Positions 1 to 9,364 of a stretch of 64,000 bases of DNA are shown piece after piece. Numbering within the stretch: position 1 is the first letter of the stretch; each line of letters starts with the position of its first letter. The stretch comes from VRUE01 sp036276735 (GTDB taxonomy: Bacteria; Actinomycetota; Thermoleophilia; Solirubrobacterales; 70-9): the NCBI GenBank assembly GCA_036276735.1, contig DASUOH010000013.1, forward strand, positions 1 through 64,000, written 5' to 3'. The position numbers and the translations under genes were made by a program. A model generated the notes under the pieces. It worked only from the letters and a program-made list of their open reading frames with translations. It did not search any database and was not told the origin of the DNA.

Positions 1-67
1 CTGCCAGCTCTGAGACCGAGCGGCCCTCCAACAGATGCGCCTCGACCAGGTACCGCGCCTTCGCCAC
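1..67 (-). CDS. IS481-like transposase, N-terminal fragment
   Basis: Only the first 22 codons are inside the window. The translation begins VAKARYLVEAHLLEGRSVSE, the typical start of the helix-turn-helix region of IS481-family (DDE, integrase core) transposases. The GTG start at 67–65 is chosen because AAGGGAG lies about 8–10 nt upstream and because this frame, unlike the ATG at 85, gives the family-like sequence. The catalytic domain would be to the left of the window. The family call rests on a short stretch, so it is moderate. Confidence 0.6.
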   Translation of the reverse strand, partial: MAKARYLVEAHLLEGRSVSELA

Positions 68-137
68 AGGAGAGCTCCCTTCATTGGGTGTCTCCTATGT
101 CTCGACACAGGTGTCGCCTATCTACTGAAACCGGACA
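1..137 (-). mobile_element. Terminal end of an IS481-like insertion sequence (cut by window edge)
   Basis: The outer boundary is suggested by a terminal-inverted-repeat-like stretch whose minus-strand outer tip begins TGTCCGGTTTCAG at 137 and runs inward. It is followed by a small palindrome, CGACAC-AG-GTGTCG (103–116), and then the start of a transposase frame. This layout matches what I recall of IS481/integrase-core elements. The other end and any target-site duplication lie outside the window, so the exact boundary at 137 is an inference. Confidence 0.6.
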
Positions 138-408
138 CTGCTCGGGGCATGCAGCAGTCGAAACGCATGGCCACAGAGGCCTTACCGCCATGCGCTGCCA
201 CCCAATCGAGCACGAGCGGGTTGGAGCGGATGCATCCTCGGTCCCACTCGCGGTCCCAGTGGAAAGCATCCCGGGCCTCTGCGCTCCTATCGGTGATTCC
301 GATAGGAAAGATGCCTGAAGGCCTCGGGCTGTCGTGCATGACCTGCACAGCAGCCCGAGGCGGCAACGGTTGGAGGTCCCGGGCGCCGACCTACAACACC
401 AGAGCGTC
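138..408. other. Gene-poor strip with two hairpins between the IS end and the subtilase gene
   Basis: No convincing gene is seen. There are two perfect inverted repeats: 285–293/299–307 (TCCTATCGG, 5-nt loop) and 321–331/351–361 (GCCTCGGGCTG, 19-nt spacer that itself contains GTGCA/TGCAC). The second lies about 50 nt past the stop codon of the leftward subtilase gene and could end its transcript, but no T-run follows. Short open frames here have no family resemblance. Confidence 0.45.
321..361 (-). terminator. Possible terminator hairpin downstream of the subtilase gene
   Basis: A perfect 11-bp stem (GCCTCGGGCTG with its complement) with an inner GTGCA/TGCAC stem sits just beyond the stop codon of the subtilase gene at the end of a long leftward transcription unit. 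It lacks a T-tract on the minus strand, so it is not a standard intrinsic terminator. Confidence 0.35.
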
Positions 409-3096
409 TTAACTACCGCTCTGAATCCGGTAGTTAGAGGTATCTGCGACCCAAATAGTTCCGCTGCCATCGACGTCGATGCCATACGGTAGGGAGAATT
501 CGCCGTCTTCCGTGCCAGGGTTACCCGTACCATACCGCGCCAGATATTGGCCCGCGGCGTTGTAATTCTGGATGAGATTGCTGTCGCTGTCGACAAGCCA
601 CAGGTTGTTGTTCGCATCGATGTCGATATCGGTTGGCGAAGTCAGCTCGCCGGGTTCGTAGCCATAGGAGCCGAATTGCGTCAGGTATTCGCCTTTCGAG
701 TTGAACTTCTGAACTCGGCTGTTGCCCAGGTCGGCGACCCACATGCTTCCCAGGCTGTCGAAAGCGATGCCGTAGGGCGTGGAGAACTGGCCATTGCCCG
801 ATCCTTCCGATCCAACAGACGCCAGATATTTGCCGGTCGAATCGAACTTTTGCACTCGATCGTTATTGCTATCCGTTACCCAGATATTCCCGCTGTTGTC
901 GATGGCAGCGTCGATCGGCCAGTTGAATTTACCCGCCGTCGATCCGAAGGATCCGAACTGCGCCAGATAGTTCCCTTCCGGACTGAACTTCTGCACCCGG
1001 TGGTTATTGGAGTCAACCACCCACACGTTGTCGCTGGAGTCGACCGTGATGCTGGTCGGCCAGCTGAACTGCCCCGCCCCCGAGCCTTCGGAACCGAACT
1101 GATCCAGCAATTCCCATGAGGGACTGTACTTTTGGATGCGATGAAGCGCCACATCCAGTACCCAGAGGTCCCCTTCGGAGTTGCTCTCGATGTCGAGTGG
1201 CTGATTCAGTTCGTTTTCGCCCGTATCCCAGGAACTGAATGCAGTCGAGAACGTCGGTTTTACATTCGTGGAAAACATCCGATCGGCGCCGTAGCTCGTT
1301 CCGGCTGAGTTCGTCGCTGCTATCCGGTAGTGGTAGACCATCCCTTTGCTCAGCCCTGAGATCGTTCTGCTCACGGTTACCGGGCTAGTGCCGGATCCGG
1401 CAGAACCTGCCGGCACCGGCGCTTTGGTGCCATAGGCGGTCGTGGGGCCGTATTCAAACTGGTAGGTCGTGGCTTTGTTTTCCGGATTGACTTTCGCGTA
1501 GAGCGTGGCTTCGGTTTGCCCTGCGGTCGCGGTTTCGGTCGTTACAGACGGGGCGACGGCGGGGGTGTTGAACGTTTTGAGGGCACTGAGCGATTCGCCT
1601 TCTTCATTCAAGGCCCGCACACGATAGTAATAAGTCACCCCAGGGGCCAGGCCACTGATTTCCTCTTCCACTTCAACGGCGGTAGTGCCTGAACCGATCC
1701 CTTTCGCCGAGGCGGGTACGAGGAGGGAAAGGGAGGACGGCGAGAGGCCGACCGCGAACTGATATGAGGTCGCGAACCCCCTCGGATTGATCGATGCCTG
1801 GAGCGTGGCGCTGTGGGCGGACACCCCAGTTGCGGCGCCCAGACTGATCGTCGGTCGCATCGAAAGCGAGAATGCGCCCACATCTAGAAGCGGCTCCTGA
1901 GTTCCGTCTTCAGAGGTGTCACTCCATTCGAGGTTTCCCGATTTCACGATCGTGTCGCGGATATCTTCCACATCGGCCCGCGTGGTTGGATCGTCCTCGC
2001 TGGCTAGAATCGCCGCCGCGCCGGCGACATGTGGAGACGCCATCGAAGTACCTTCCCACGTGAAGTACTGGCCGCCGGGGAAAGTCGATTTGATTCCGAC
2101 GCCGGGCGCGGCGACGTCGATGAGAGGACCGTAGTTGCTGAACGAAGCCAGCGGATCTTCGCCCGATCCGGGCGAGCCATCCGCGTCGTCAAGGGCGGAC
2201 ACGGTGATCACGTCGGGATGGTTGCCGGGAACGTACCTTACGAGTTCGGACGCGTTGCCCGCGGCTGCCACGTGCACGACGCCGGCTTTGATCGACGCTG
2301 CCATCGCGACATCGAAGGCCAGGCTGTTTTCTATGGACGAGTAGCCCAGGCTCGCGTTTGCGACCTCTATCTGATCTGCCCTGGCCGTCACCCAGTCGAC
2401 GCCAGCGATGTACTCGGATAGAAGGCCAAAGCCTGTGTCATCGACGACTTTGACACTCCACAGCCTGGCGCCGGGTGCGATGCCGACGACCCCGAAGGAG
2501 TTGTCGATCGCCCCGATCGTGCCCCCTACGTGCGTTCCATGACCGTATGTGTCTCCGCCTCCTTCCACGCACGTCGGTGGATTGCCACCGTTGCAATTGA
2601 CTTGCGAGACCACATTAAGATCCGGGTGTTCGGCGTCGATGCCCGTGTCGAGGACAGCGACGTCGGCGTCTACACGGAGATCGTCTTCTTCGTCGATGTC
2701 GAGGCTTTCGTTGCCGAGGGCGAAGGTCCGTTCGATTCCGGTGGGCGTTTCCTGGGCGGCAACTCCACCGCGTGCATCAGGCTCGACCGAGGCGACCTGC
2801 GGATCCTTGGCGACCGCCTTCGCCTCGCCCGGCCGCAGCTCGGCGGCATAGCCCTTGAGCGCGTGCCGGTATATGAGACTGATCCGGGCATCGCGATTCT
2901 CGGCATGGCGCTGGGCGACTGCACCGGGGTGCTCGACCGAATCCTTGAGAACGACGATGTAGTGGCCGGGGATCGTGCCCGACTGCGCGCTCGCGGTCGC
3001 GGCCGTGAGAAGGGTGAGAGCGGCGATCAGAGCCGTCATCGCAGGCAGGGTTCGGGACCATGTCGCCCTTCGAATCCTCACGACCGTCGCGCTCAT
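409..3096 (-). CDS. Secreted subtilisin-like serine protease with Fn3-like and NHL repeats
   Basis: Predicted extracellular endopeptidase of family S8, 895 aa. A signal peptide (about residues 1–38) is followed by an I9-type propeptide (45–108) and the catalytic domain (about 140–385) with the triad Asp150 (VAVLDTGID), His186 (YGHGTHV) and Ser351 (GTSMASP), and the oxyanion Asn281. Two Fn3-like domains follow, then six NHL repeats forming a probable beta-propeller to the C-terminus. The ATG at 3096 has GGGGGGAG a few nt upstream; an earlier in-frame start at 3153 would overlap the regulator and lacks this. It is the last gene of the leftward unit, 53 nt after the PucR-type regulator. Its base composition is visibly less G+C-rich than the genes upstream, and an IS end lies just beyond it, so it may have been acquired separately. 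The substrate is unknown. Confidence 0.88.
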   Translation of the reverse strand: MSATVVRIRRATWSRTLPAMTALIAALTLLTAATASAQSGTIPGHYIVVLKDSVEHPGAVAQRHAENRDARISLIYRHALKGYAAELRPGEAKAVAKDPQVASVEPDARGGVAAQETPTGIERTFALGNESLDIDEEDDLRVDADVAVLDTGIDAEHPDLNVVSQVNCNGGNPPTCVEGGGDTYGHGTHVGGTIGAIDNSFGVVGIAPGARLWSVKVVDDTGFGLLSEYIAGVDWVTARADQIEVANASLGYSSIENSLAFDVAMAASIKAGVVHVAAAGNASELVRYVPGNHPDVITVSALDDADGSPGSGEDPLASFSNYGPLIDVAAPGVGIKSTFPGGQYFTWEGTSMASPHVAGAAAILASEDDPTTRADVEDIRDTIVKSGNLEWSDTSEDGTQEPLLDVGAFSLSMRPTISLGAATGVSAHSATLQASINPRGFATSYQFAVGLSPSSLSLLVPASAKGIGSGTTAVEVEEEISGLAPGVTYYYRVRALNEEGESLSALKTFNTPAVAPSVTTETATAGQTEATLYAKVNPENKATTYQFEYGPTTAYGTKAPVPAGSAGSGTSPVTVSRTISGLSKGMVYHYRIAATNSAGTSYGADRMFSTNVKPTFSTAFSSWDTGENELNQPLDIESNSEGDLWVLDVALHRIQKYSPSWELLDQFGSEGSGAGQFSWPTSITVDSSDNVWVVDSNNHRVQKFSPEGNYLAQFGSFGSTAGKFNWPIDAAIDNSGNIWVTDSNNDRVQKFDSTGKYLASVGSEGSGNGQFSTPYGIAFDSLGSMWVADLGNSRVQKFNSKGEYLTQFGSYGYEPGELTSPTDIDIDANNNLWLVDSDSNLIQNYNAAGQYLARYGTGNPGTEDGEFSLPYGIDVDGSGTIWVADTSNYRIQSGS

Positions 3097-3149
3097 ACCG
3101 CTCCCCCTTCTCTTTGCCCTCGCCCCAAACGGGGCCCCTTGCGACAGTC

Positions 3150-4352
3150 TCAAGCCCCGCCGGACAATCGCTCCCTGCCAGTGTGGTCACTGGCAGGCGC
3201 AAAATGCGCCATCTTGTGGAGGGCAAGCGCGACTTCTATCTCGGCTCGACAGGAGGAGAGAGCTCGATCGAGGCACTCCTCGATTCTCTGCAAGCGATTG
3301 GCAACCGTGTGCCGATTCACTCCGAGGGCGGCGGCTGTCGAGGAGATGTTCTGTTCGGCGGCGAAGTAAGCGCGGAGCGTGTCACACAAGGTCTCACTGT
3401 CGCGCTCGGTCTCGAGCGGCGCGAGATAGATTTGCTGCAGGGACGTAGTCAGTAGATCGTCCTGCAGCGCCGAGGCGAGCACCGCCACGTCTGCGTAGCG
3501 GACGATCTGCTCAGAGCTCCGCAGGGCGACCGGCAAAGCCGCCAGCGCCTGACGGTGGCTGAGGCGCCAGCCGCAGGTCCCGGCCGCCGGCTCGCCGATC
3601 GACAGCTTCGCCCTCGCCGGCCACCCCGAGCCAAGCACGTCGATCGTCCCTGGCGTGTCCAGCGGCTTTCGACCGCCGAGCCAAGCCCAGACCGTCAGCC
3701 CGTCGGGGCGAACGAGGAGTAAGCGGCGGTCGAGGGTGGCCGCGAGGGAGCGCAAGGCATCGAGGGACCCGGGTCCGCAGGCCACCAGGCCGAGATGGTG
3801 CGCGTCGAACTCATAGCCGAGCTCGCCTTCGTCCACGAGCTCTCCGGCGATGAGTCTCTTGACCCGCTCGACTCGTGCGTATTCCGGAGCGCGATGCCTC
3901 TCTTCCTCCTCGCGTGTGTAGGCCTCGGTAATGGCGACGACGACCCGGTCGAACAGGGCAGCGTGGGCCCTGGAGAGCCGGTGAACCTCGCTCATCTCCA
4001 GGTGGCGAGTGGCTCTGGCCTCCCGCATCACGAAGTCGGCCAGCAGGGTGTAGCCGGCGAAGTAGCGGCGCAACACGGTGTCTAGGCTGACGCCGGTCCG
4101 GGCGGCCTGCCCAGCTTGCGAGATGAGGGCGGGGGGTACTCGCCGGCGGCGGAAATCCCCGCTCTCCACGGAGGAGATGCCATAGTCGACCGCGGCTGCG
4201 ACCGCCGCGCGTAGGCCGGCGACGTACTCAGAATCGCCTTCCTCTGTGGGGTCGGAGACCGAGTAGATCCTGGTCAGGATCGCCTGCTCGATTTCCCCGC
4301 GCCGCGCCGAGAGGCGCTCGGAGAGAGAGATCGTCTTCGCCAACGCCGGCAA
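3150..4352 (-). CDS. PucR-family helix-turn-helix transcriptional regulator
   Basis: A 400-aa cytoplasmic DNA-binding protein. The C-terminal ~60 residues carry the PucR/CdaR HTH (AEQNISSTAAALGVNRHTVA, followed by NRLQRIEE), the hallmark of this family. The N-terminal half is all-helical, resembling the RsbR-like/regulatory N-domain of actinobacterial PucR proteins, with a degenerate middle domain. The start is read as TTG at 4352, preceded by GAGGAG at about 6 nt; the gap to the 604-aa secreted protein upstream is only 9 nt, so it is probably co-transcribed with the five secreted-protein genes and the subtilase. It could therefore feed back on the long promoter at 20.5 kb; this is inference. 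No ligand can be predicted. Confidence 0.85.
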   Translation of the reverse strand: MPALAKTISLSERLSARRGEIEQAILTRIYSVSDPTEEGDSEYVAGLRAAVAAAVDYGISSVESGDFRRRRVPPALISQAGQAARTGVSLDTVLRRYFAGYTLLADFVMREARATRHLEMSEVHRLSRAHAALFDRVVVAITEAYTREEEERHRAPEYARVERVKRLIAGELVDEGELGYEFDAHHLGLVACGPGSLDALRSLAATLDRRLLLVRPDGLTVWAWLGGRKPLDTPGTIDVLGSGWPARAKLSIGEPAAGTCGWRLSHRQALAALPVALRSSEQIVRYADVAVLASALQDDLLTTSLQQIYLAPLETERDSETLCDTLRAYFAAEQNISSTAAALGVNRHTVANRLQRIEECLDRALSSCRAEIEVALALHKMAHFAPASDHTGRERLSGGA

Positions 4353-4361
4353 GACGGCTCC

Positions 4362-6176
4362 TCACCCCCGGGTCGCGCAGCTGCGCGTCAGGGTCGAGGA
4401 GAGCCGCTGGCCCCCGACGAAGGCAAAGCTCGCCCGGGCCAGGGGGAAGATCGCCCGCGTGAAGCCCTCCGGAGCCGGGCAGCTGGCCGAGAGGAAGCTG
4501 CGCCGCTCGCCTCTGTGGCGGAAGCGGCGCGAGAGCCGCATCTGGACCTCGACGATCGAGCCCCAGGCCCGCAGCGAGGCGGGAAGCGTGGCGGCCAGGA
4601 CGCTGCCGTAGCGCCCGCGGCCCGCGGTCGAGAGGCCAAAGGGGATGACAAAGGAGCTGGCAAAGGGAGCGGCCGAGTAGATCTGGGCCCAGAGGACGGG
4701 CCGTTTGCCCTGGCGGCCGTTGAAGATGAGCATCTGGCCGCGGGCGAGGTAGCTTTCCTGTTCGCCGAGGGTGACCAGCGCCGAGAAGCTCCCTCTGCCG
4801 ACCAGCGCCGGGCGGCAGTTGGCGAGGGCGCGAGCGGTCGAGGCGGGCTGGATCTTCGCGTAGGGGCAGGTGGGCAGGCCGGTCAGGTCCAGGTGCCCGG
4901 CCCGGTTGATCTCGATCCGAAGCGCCTTCAGCTTCGGCGGTTGCGCCCCGTCGGTGCTGGCGACCCTCCAGCCAACTGAGACCGAGATCGGCGCGTCCTG
5001 GGTGCGCGGCAGCCGGCGCGGGGAGAAGCTGCCCTGCACGTCGACCCGCAGGCTGCCCTTCTGGGCGATCTCTGAGGCGCTCGCCGGCCCGCCGGCGGCG
5101 GCGGGCGTGGCGGCCGTCGCAGCGGCCGGCTCACCGCCACCGCCGCTCCGCGCGCCGGTGGCGGCGCTCGTCTCGTTAAGAGGCGGCGCGGGCGGCGCGT
5201 TGGTCGCCGCCCCGGGCGGATAGGCGTAGAGGCTGGCGCCCGAGGTGTTGCCCGAGGTGACGTAGACGCGTCCCTGGATGACGTCGTTGATCGTGTTGTC
5301 GACGGCGAGGCCGACCGGGGCGCCGTCGATCACGTTGTGCTTCAGGTGGCCTTTGTAGGTGCCGGCGGCGTCAAAGACCTGGATCGTGGACTGCGGGCGC
5401 TCGGTGAACGGCGAGCTGATCCGCTCGGCGACGTATAGGTGGCCGCTGACGTCGTCCACCGCGACGGCGGCGTCGCGCAGGGAGCGAAAGCCGCCCGGCG
5501 GGCCGGAGATGACCGCCGCCGGCGTCGTCGTGCTGGTCGCGGGGTCAAAGACCTTGACGGTGTCGGTGGCGGCGTCGGGCACGTAGAGGCGCCCGTTGGT
5601 CGCCGAGAAGCGCGAGACCGCAACCCCGTAGCCGTCGGTCAGGCTGCCGAGGCCGATCGTTTGGAGGAGGGTGCCGTCGGCGCCGTAGACGGCGAGGTGG
5701 TCGCGCCGGTTGACGTAGAGCGCGTCGGTGGCGGTGTTCACCGCCACCCCGGTCGCCTCGCCGGGGTCAATCGACTCCTCTGAGACGTATTCGGTCGCGG
5801 CGCCGGGCGGGTAGGCAGAGGGCGTGAAGCGCGACACGGCGCCGTGGTAGCGGTTGACGTAGAGGCGCCCCTCGGAGTCCACGGCAAGGCCGCAGGGGCC
5901 GTTGTCGGGGTCGGCATTGGCGAGCTGGGTCCTGTAGGTGGGGGCCGCGCTGAAGACGTCGACGGCGTCGTGGTAGTAGTCAGAGAGGTAGACGTTGCTG
6001 GCCTGATCGACGGCGAGCCCGCAGGGACCGCTGAGGCCGCCGAGCGGCGGCACCCCGACCGTCGGGGAATAGACGAAGAGGGGATCGTCAAAGGCCGCCT
6101 GAGCGCCCGGCGCGCCGGCCCCCATGGCTGCCGCCAGGGCGCATAGCGCCCCGGCAAGAGCTCTCCTGGACCTCAT
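4362..6176 (-). CDS. Secreted NHL beta-propeller protein with C-terminal Cys-paired module
   Basis: A 604-aa exported protein. Signal peptide about residues 1–27 (ends AGAPGAQA). Residues ~40–325 hold NHL/SBBP-type repeats (for example GPCGLAVDQASNVYLSDYYH) forming a beta-propeller. An Ala/Gly/Pro-rich linker (~326–375) leads to a ~225-residue C-terminal module with GLPTCPYA, a second Cys about 20 residues later, LVGRG and IFNGRQG. The same module makes up nearly the whole of the proteins at 45830, 59406 and 60227. The start ATG overlaps the previous stop as ATGA (6173–6176), implying translational coupling. Last of the five secreted proteins of the operon. Binding partner unknown. Confidence 0.8.
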   Translation of the reverse strand: MRSRRALAGALCALAAAMGAGAPGAQAAFDDPLFVYSPTVGVPPLGGLSGPCGLAVDQASNVYLSDYYHDAVDVFSAAPTYRTQLANADPDNGPCGLAVDSEGRLYVNRYHGAVSRFTPSAYPPGAATEYVSEESIDPGEATGVAVNTATDALYVNRRDHLAVYGADGTLLQTIGLGSLTDGYGVAVSRFSATNGRLYVPDAATDTVKVFDPATSTTTPAAVISGPPGGFRSLRDAAVAVDDVSGHLYVAERISSPFTERPQSTIQVFDAAGTYKGHLKHNVIDGAPVGLAVDNTINDVIQGRVYVTSGNTSGASLYAYPPGAATNAPPAPPLNETSAATGARSGGGGEPAAATAATPAAAGGPASASEIAQKGSLRVDVQGSFSPRRLPRTQDAPISVSVGWRVASTDGAQPPKLKALRIEINRAGHLDLTGLPTCPYAKIQPASTARALANCRPALVGRGSFSALVTLGEQESYLARGQMLIFNGRQGKRPVLWAQIYSAAPFASSFVIPFGLSTAGRGRYGSVLAATLPASLRAWGSIVEVQMRLSRRFRHRGERRSFLSASCPAPEGFTRAIFPLARASFAFVGGQRLSSTLTRSCATRG

Positions 6177-9100
6177 CGCTTCCTCCCTTTGTCTGATCCA
6201 TTGCCCTTGCCCCGCGCCTTGCCCTTGCCCTTGCCCGGGCAGCGCCCCCGCAGCACGCTCTGAAAGACCGAGCCGAGGTTGTTTTGGCCGAGCGCCCTGA
6301 CGCTCGCCCGCGGTGGGCGCTTGCAGACGTTGGCCGAGTTCTGAAGCAGGCCGCGGCGGCCGCCCGCGAGGGTCATCACGAAGCGCTCCAAGGGCTGATC
6401 GGGGAGCTCGGTGAAGAGCGCCATGATCCCGCCCCGCTTGGTCGGCCCGATCTCCCCGCCGAGGACGATGCGGATGGCGCCCGCATGGAGCGAGGCCACC
6501 AGGTCGGGGAGCTTGCCGGAGGAGGAGCGCAGGTAGACGTCGCCGCGCAGGGGCTCCTCGAAGAGCGGCGTATGGGCGACGGCCGAGCCATAGACCGACT
6601 CGGGCGGGCAGCGGTCGGCGTCGAACTGGACCCGCGTGCAGATCGCCCTGATGTGGTTTTGGGCCAGGAACTGGGAGCGCGGCAGCTCGACCGCGATCTC
6701 CTTGAGGTTCGAGTCCCCCGGACCGCGGGCGGCGAAGGTGGCGCGCAGCTGCGGATAGGCGCCGCGACGGCTCGGGCCGCGCAGGCGGATCCCCAGCTTG
6801 GGCTTGAAGCCCAGGCTGAGGCAGTTGAGCAGCTGGAAGTGGCGCGAGGAGATGGCGAGGGTGTCGTCGGCCGCAGTGGCGAAGCTCGCGCCCGAGCCGC
6901 CGAGCACAGAGATCAGCTCCGAGGCGGCGCAGCTGGAGGGATTGTGGGTGAACTGGGGGCGGTCCATGTAGATGCGGAGGTCGCGCAGGTGGATCGGGAT
7001 GCCGGCGAGGATGTGGGGGATCGGATCGGAGGCCTTCGAGTCGATCTCGAGCTGGGCGGTGCGGGGGTCGACCGCGAACGCCGAGCGGACCACGATCGTG
7101 CCGAGGTCAAAGGGGCCGACGGTGGCGGGGTTGATCGCCACCAGCGAGAGCGGCCGGCCGTTGTAGGGGCCGGCCAGGTAGATGCGCCCCGAGGCGTAGC
7201 TGAGCGAGGAGCCGACGCCGTAGCCCGAGTCGGTGCGCCCCACCTGGCTCGCCGGGCAGGAGGGGTCCGTGGCCTCGGCGAAGCCCGAGCGGCCCCTCGC
7301 CGCCGCGATCGCCGCCTCGGGGCAGAAGGGGATGCCGGCAAGCTTGGCGGTGATCCCCTTGGGCAGCTTCAGCGAGTAGGAGACGAGCTCCGCTTCGTGG
7401 TCTTGGCGGGCGACGTGGGCGAAGTAGGGGGTGTAGGAGTTGGCGTTGGAGTTGACCGCGCCGGCGACCACCTCGGGGGCAAAGGGCGGCGCGCCCGCCG
7501 GGCAGGGCCCGCCACCCACCCCACTGGTTATCTGGGTGGCGGGCGTCGCGCGCACCGCTCCGGCGCCCGCCCACGGCGCCAGGTCGATCGTCGTCACCGC
7601 CGCCCCGCAGGCCGGCGGGGTGACCAGGACCGAGCGCTGGCCGGCGCGGAAGCTCAGGCTCAGCTCGGAGTAGGGGAGCTGGGGCAGGCCGTCGAAGCTG
7701 GCGAGGAGGTTGCCCGTGGCGGGATTGGGATCGATGCGGCCGGCAACCTTGACCAGGATCCCGCGGCTCGGCAGCTTCGCGACGAGGTAGACCGCGAGGA
7801 GCGAGCCGAAGGGGTTCTCGTGCGGCGTGGCGAGGTAGATCGAGCCCTGCAAGAGGTCGGGGAAAAGCGCGGAGCGCACCCTGAAGCTGCCGATCTTGGC
7901 GGCGTTGGGGCAGCCGGCGCCCTCGGGGGAGAAGGCGCTCTCGAGCGCATACTGGCCCGGGCTGCAGGAGCCGAGCCCCGCCCCCACCGAGGGGTTGATC
8001 GTGACCCCGTCGGGCAGCGCGACCGTCGCCTTCTTGATCGGCGCCGGGGCCCTGAGGGAGGGCGCCGTCAGGCCGCTGTTGTCGACGTTCAGCGCGAAGC
8101 TGAAGCCCGAGGGCGAGGAGGCCCGGGTGTTGTCCAGCTGGGCAAGCGGCTTGGGCGCGAACCCAAAGCCGGCGCACGGGCCCATCTCGACCTGGCTGCC
8201 GGCGCCGCCATCGGTGCGGCTGACCGCGCTGGCTTTGACCGTGGTGGGCTGCTGCCATGAATCGGCGCTCGCCGAGAAGGACAGGGGGCCCGAGCAGCGA
8301 TGGGGAAGGGTCAGATAGGCGAGGGAGAGGTTGCCGGTCCCTTCGCCGAGCGAGCATTTGGCCCAGGGGAAGTCGGGCTCGGCTTGGTTGAGGCAGTTGC
8401 CGCGTTCCCCGTTATGGGAGACAGCCCACGGCGTCCCCCAGAGGTTCAGTTCGAGGCCACGGAAGTCGAGGGCCTGGGGGACGTTGGCGGCCTCGATCGT
8501 CAGAACGTAGGAGCCGTCGGGGTTGGGGCGCAGGCTCTCGTTCAGCACGATCGGCGAGCCGAATGGGGAGAAGCCGAGTTGCGCGGGGATGCCCGGGGCC
8601 GGCTCCAGGTTGAAGAGTCCGAAGCGGCGCGTCGTCCCGCCGCCGAGGCTGGTGGCGACCTCGACGGTGCCCACCTGGGTGCGATCGGGGCAGCTCTCGC
8701 CGGAGCGGCTGGCTTCGAAGGGGGAGGAGCGAGGGGTGTGGAACTGGGCCAGGCTGCAGGTGGGCACGGCAGCCGGGTTGAGGATGAGGCCGGGCGGCGC
8801 TTCGATCCGCAGGTTGCGCAGGTCGCCGTCGGGGAAGGCCAAGCCCGGCTGATCCTCGAATTCGCCGCCCTGGTTGAGGCCGATCGCAAAGGAGAGCTGG
8901 TAGGGGTGCGAGCCGGGCCCCGAGGCGCCGCCGCCCCCGTCGGCGATCGCGGCGACCCGGAAGCCGCTGGTCCCCGGCAGAAAGCCGAAGCCCTCGGTGG
9001 TGGTGAAGCTGGCGGGGGCGCCGAGGGCGGTCCCCGAGGCGTTGGCAGCCCGCAGCCGGTAGTGATAGGTCGTGGCGGGCGCGAGCCCCGAGATCGCGGC

Positions 9101-9364
9101 GCGGGCGGGGCGGGGGTCGGTGCCCTCACCCGCCGGCGCAGAAGCGGTTTTGACCACGCTGGCGAAGCTCGCCTGGGTGGAGTATTCGAATTGGTAGCTC
9201 GTCGCCAGGCCCTCGGGGTCGACGCTTCCCTTCAGCAGAGCCGAGACCCCCTGGATGTTCGTCGCCGAGACCGGCCCGAGCGTCGGCACGGCCGCTTGGG
9301 CGGGACCGGCGGCGCTCAACAGCGCCGCAGCCGCGGCCAGCAGGATGATCGCCTTGCGCCTCAC
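6173..9364 (-). CDS. Giant secreted protein: Fn3-like domain plus four Cys-paired modules
   Basis: 1063 aa. I place the start at GTG 9364, not at upstream codons that run antiparallel through the neighbour, because it directly yields a signal peptide (residues 1–25, ending AGPAQAA), overlaps the previous stop as GTGA, and has a GGGGGG stretch upstream. Residues 26–123 are Fn3-like (YHYRLRAANASGTALG). Four related modules follow at about 183–310, 443–590, 660–815 and 870–1015. Each has a Cys, a CP or C about 15–25 residues later, then VG/IG/YG and a strand such as GSIYLATP, GRIYLAGPYNG or GDVYLRSS. The C-terminus is a Lys/Arg/Gly-rich tail. It is a full-length homologue of the 1106-aa protein two genes upstream. 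Extracellular; function unknown. Confidence 0.8.
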   Translation of the reverse strand: MRRKAIILLAAAAALLSAAGPAQAAVPTLGPVSATNIQGVSALLKGSVDPEGLATSYQFEYSTQASFASVVKTASAPAGEGTDPRPARAAISGLAPATTYHYRLRAANASGTALGAPASFTTTEGFGFLPGTSGFRVAAIADGGGGASGPGSHPYQLSFAIGLNQGGEFEDQPGLAFPDGDLRNLRIEAPPGLILNPAAVPTCSLAQFHTPRSSPFEASRSGESCPDRTQVGTVEVATSLGGGTTRRFGLFNLEPAPGIPAQLGFSPFGSPIVLNESLRPNPDGSYVLTIEAANVPQALDFRGLELNLWGTPWAVSHNGERGNCLNQAEPDFPWAKCSLGEGTGNLSLAYLTLPHRCSGPLSFSASADSWQQPTTVKASAVSRTDGGAGSQVEMGPCAGFGFAPKPLAQLDNTRASSPSGFSFALNVDNSGLTAPSLRAPAPIKKATVALPDGVTINPSVGAGLGSCSPGQYALESAFSPEGAGCPNAAKIGSFRVRSALFPDLLQGSIYLATPHENPFGSLLAVYLVAKLPSRGILVKVAGRIDPNPATGNLLASFDGLPQLPYSELSLSFRAGQRSVLVTPPACGAAVTTIDLAPWAGAGAVRATPATQITSGVGGGPCPAGAPPFAPEVVAGAVNSNANSYTPYFAHVARQDHEAELVSYSLKLPKGITAKLAGIPFCPEAAIAAARGRSGFAEATDPSCPASQVGRTDSGYGVGSSLSYASGRIYLAGPYNGRPLSLVAINPATVGPFDLGTIVVRSAFAVDPRTAQLEIDSKASDPIPHILAGIPIHLRDLRIYMDRPQFTHNPSSCAASELISVLGGSGASFATAADDTLAISSRHFQLLNCLSLGFKPKLGIRLRGPSRRGAYPQLRATFAARGPGDSNLKEIAVELPRSQFLAQNHIRAICTRVQFDADRCPPESVYGSAVAHTPLFEEPLRGDVYLRSSSGKLPDLVASLHAGAIRIVLGGEIGPTKRGGIMALFTELPDQPLERFVMTLAGGRRGLLQNSANVCKRPPRASVRALGQNNLGSVFQSVLRGRCPGKGKGKARGKGNGSDKGRKR

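Noticed and set aside
118..366. Possible small protein of ~80 residues on the minus strand near the IS end
   Set aside because: No family resemblance, it runs into the IS terminal repeat and contains both hairpins.
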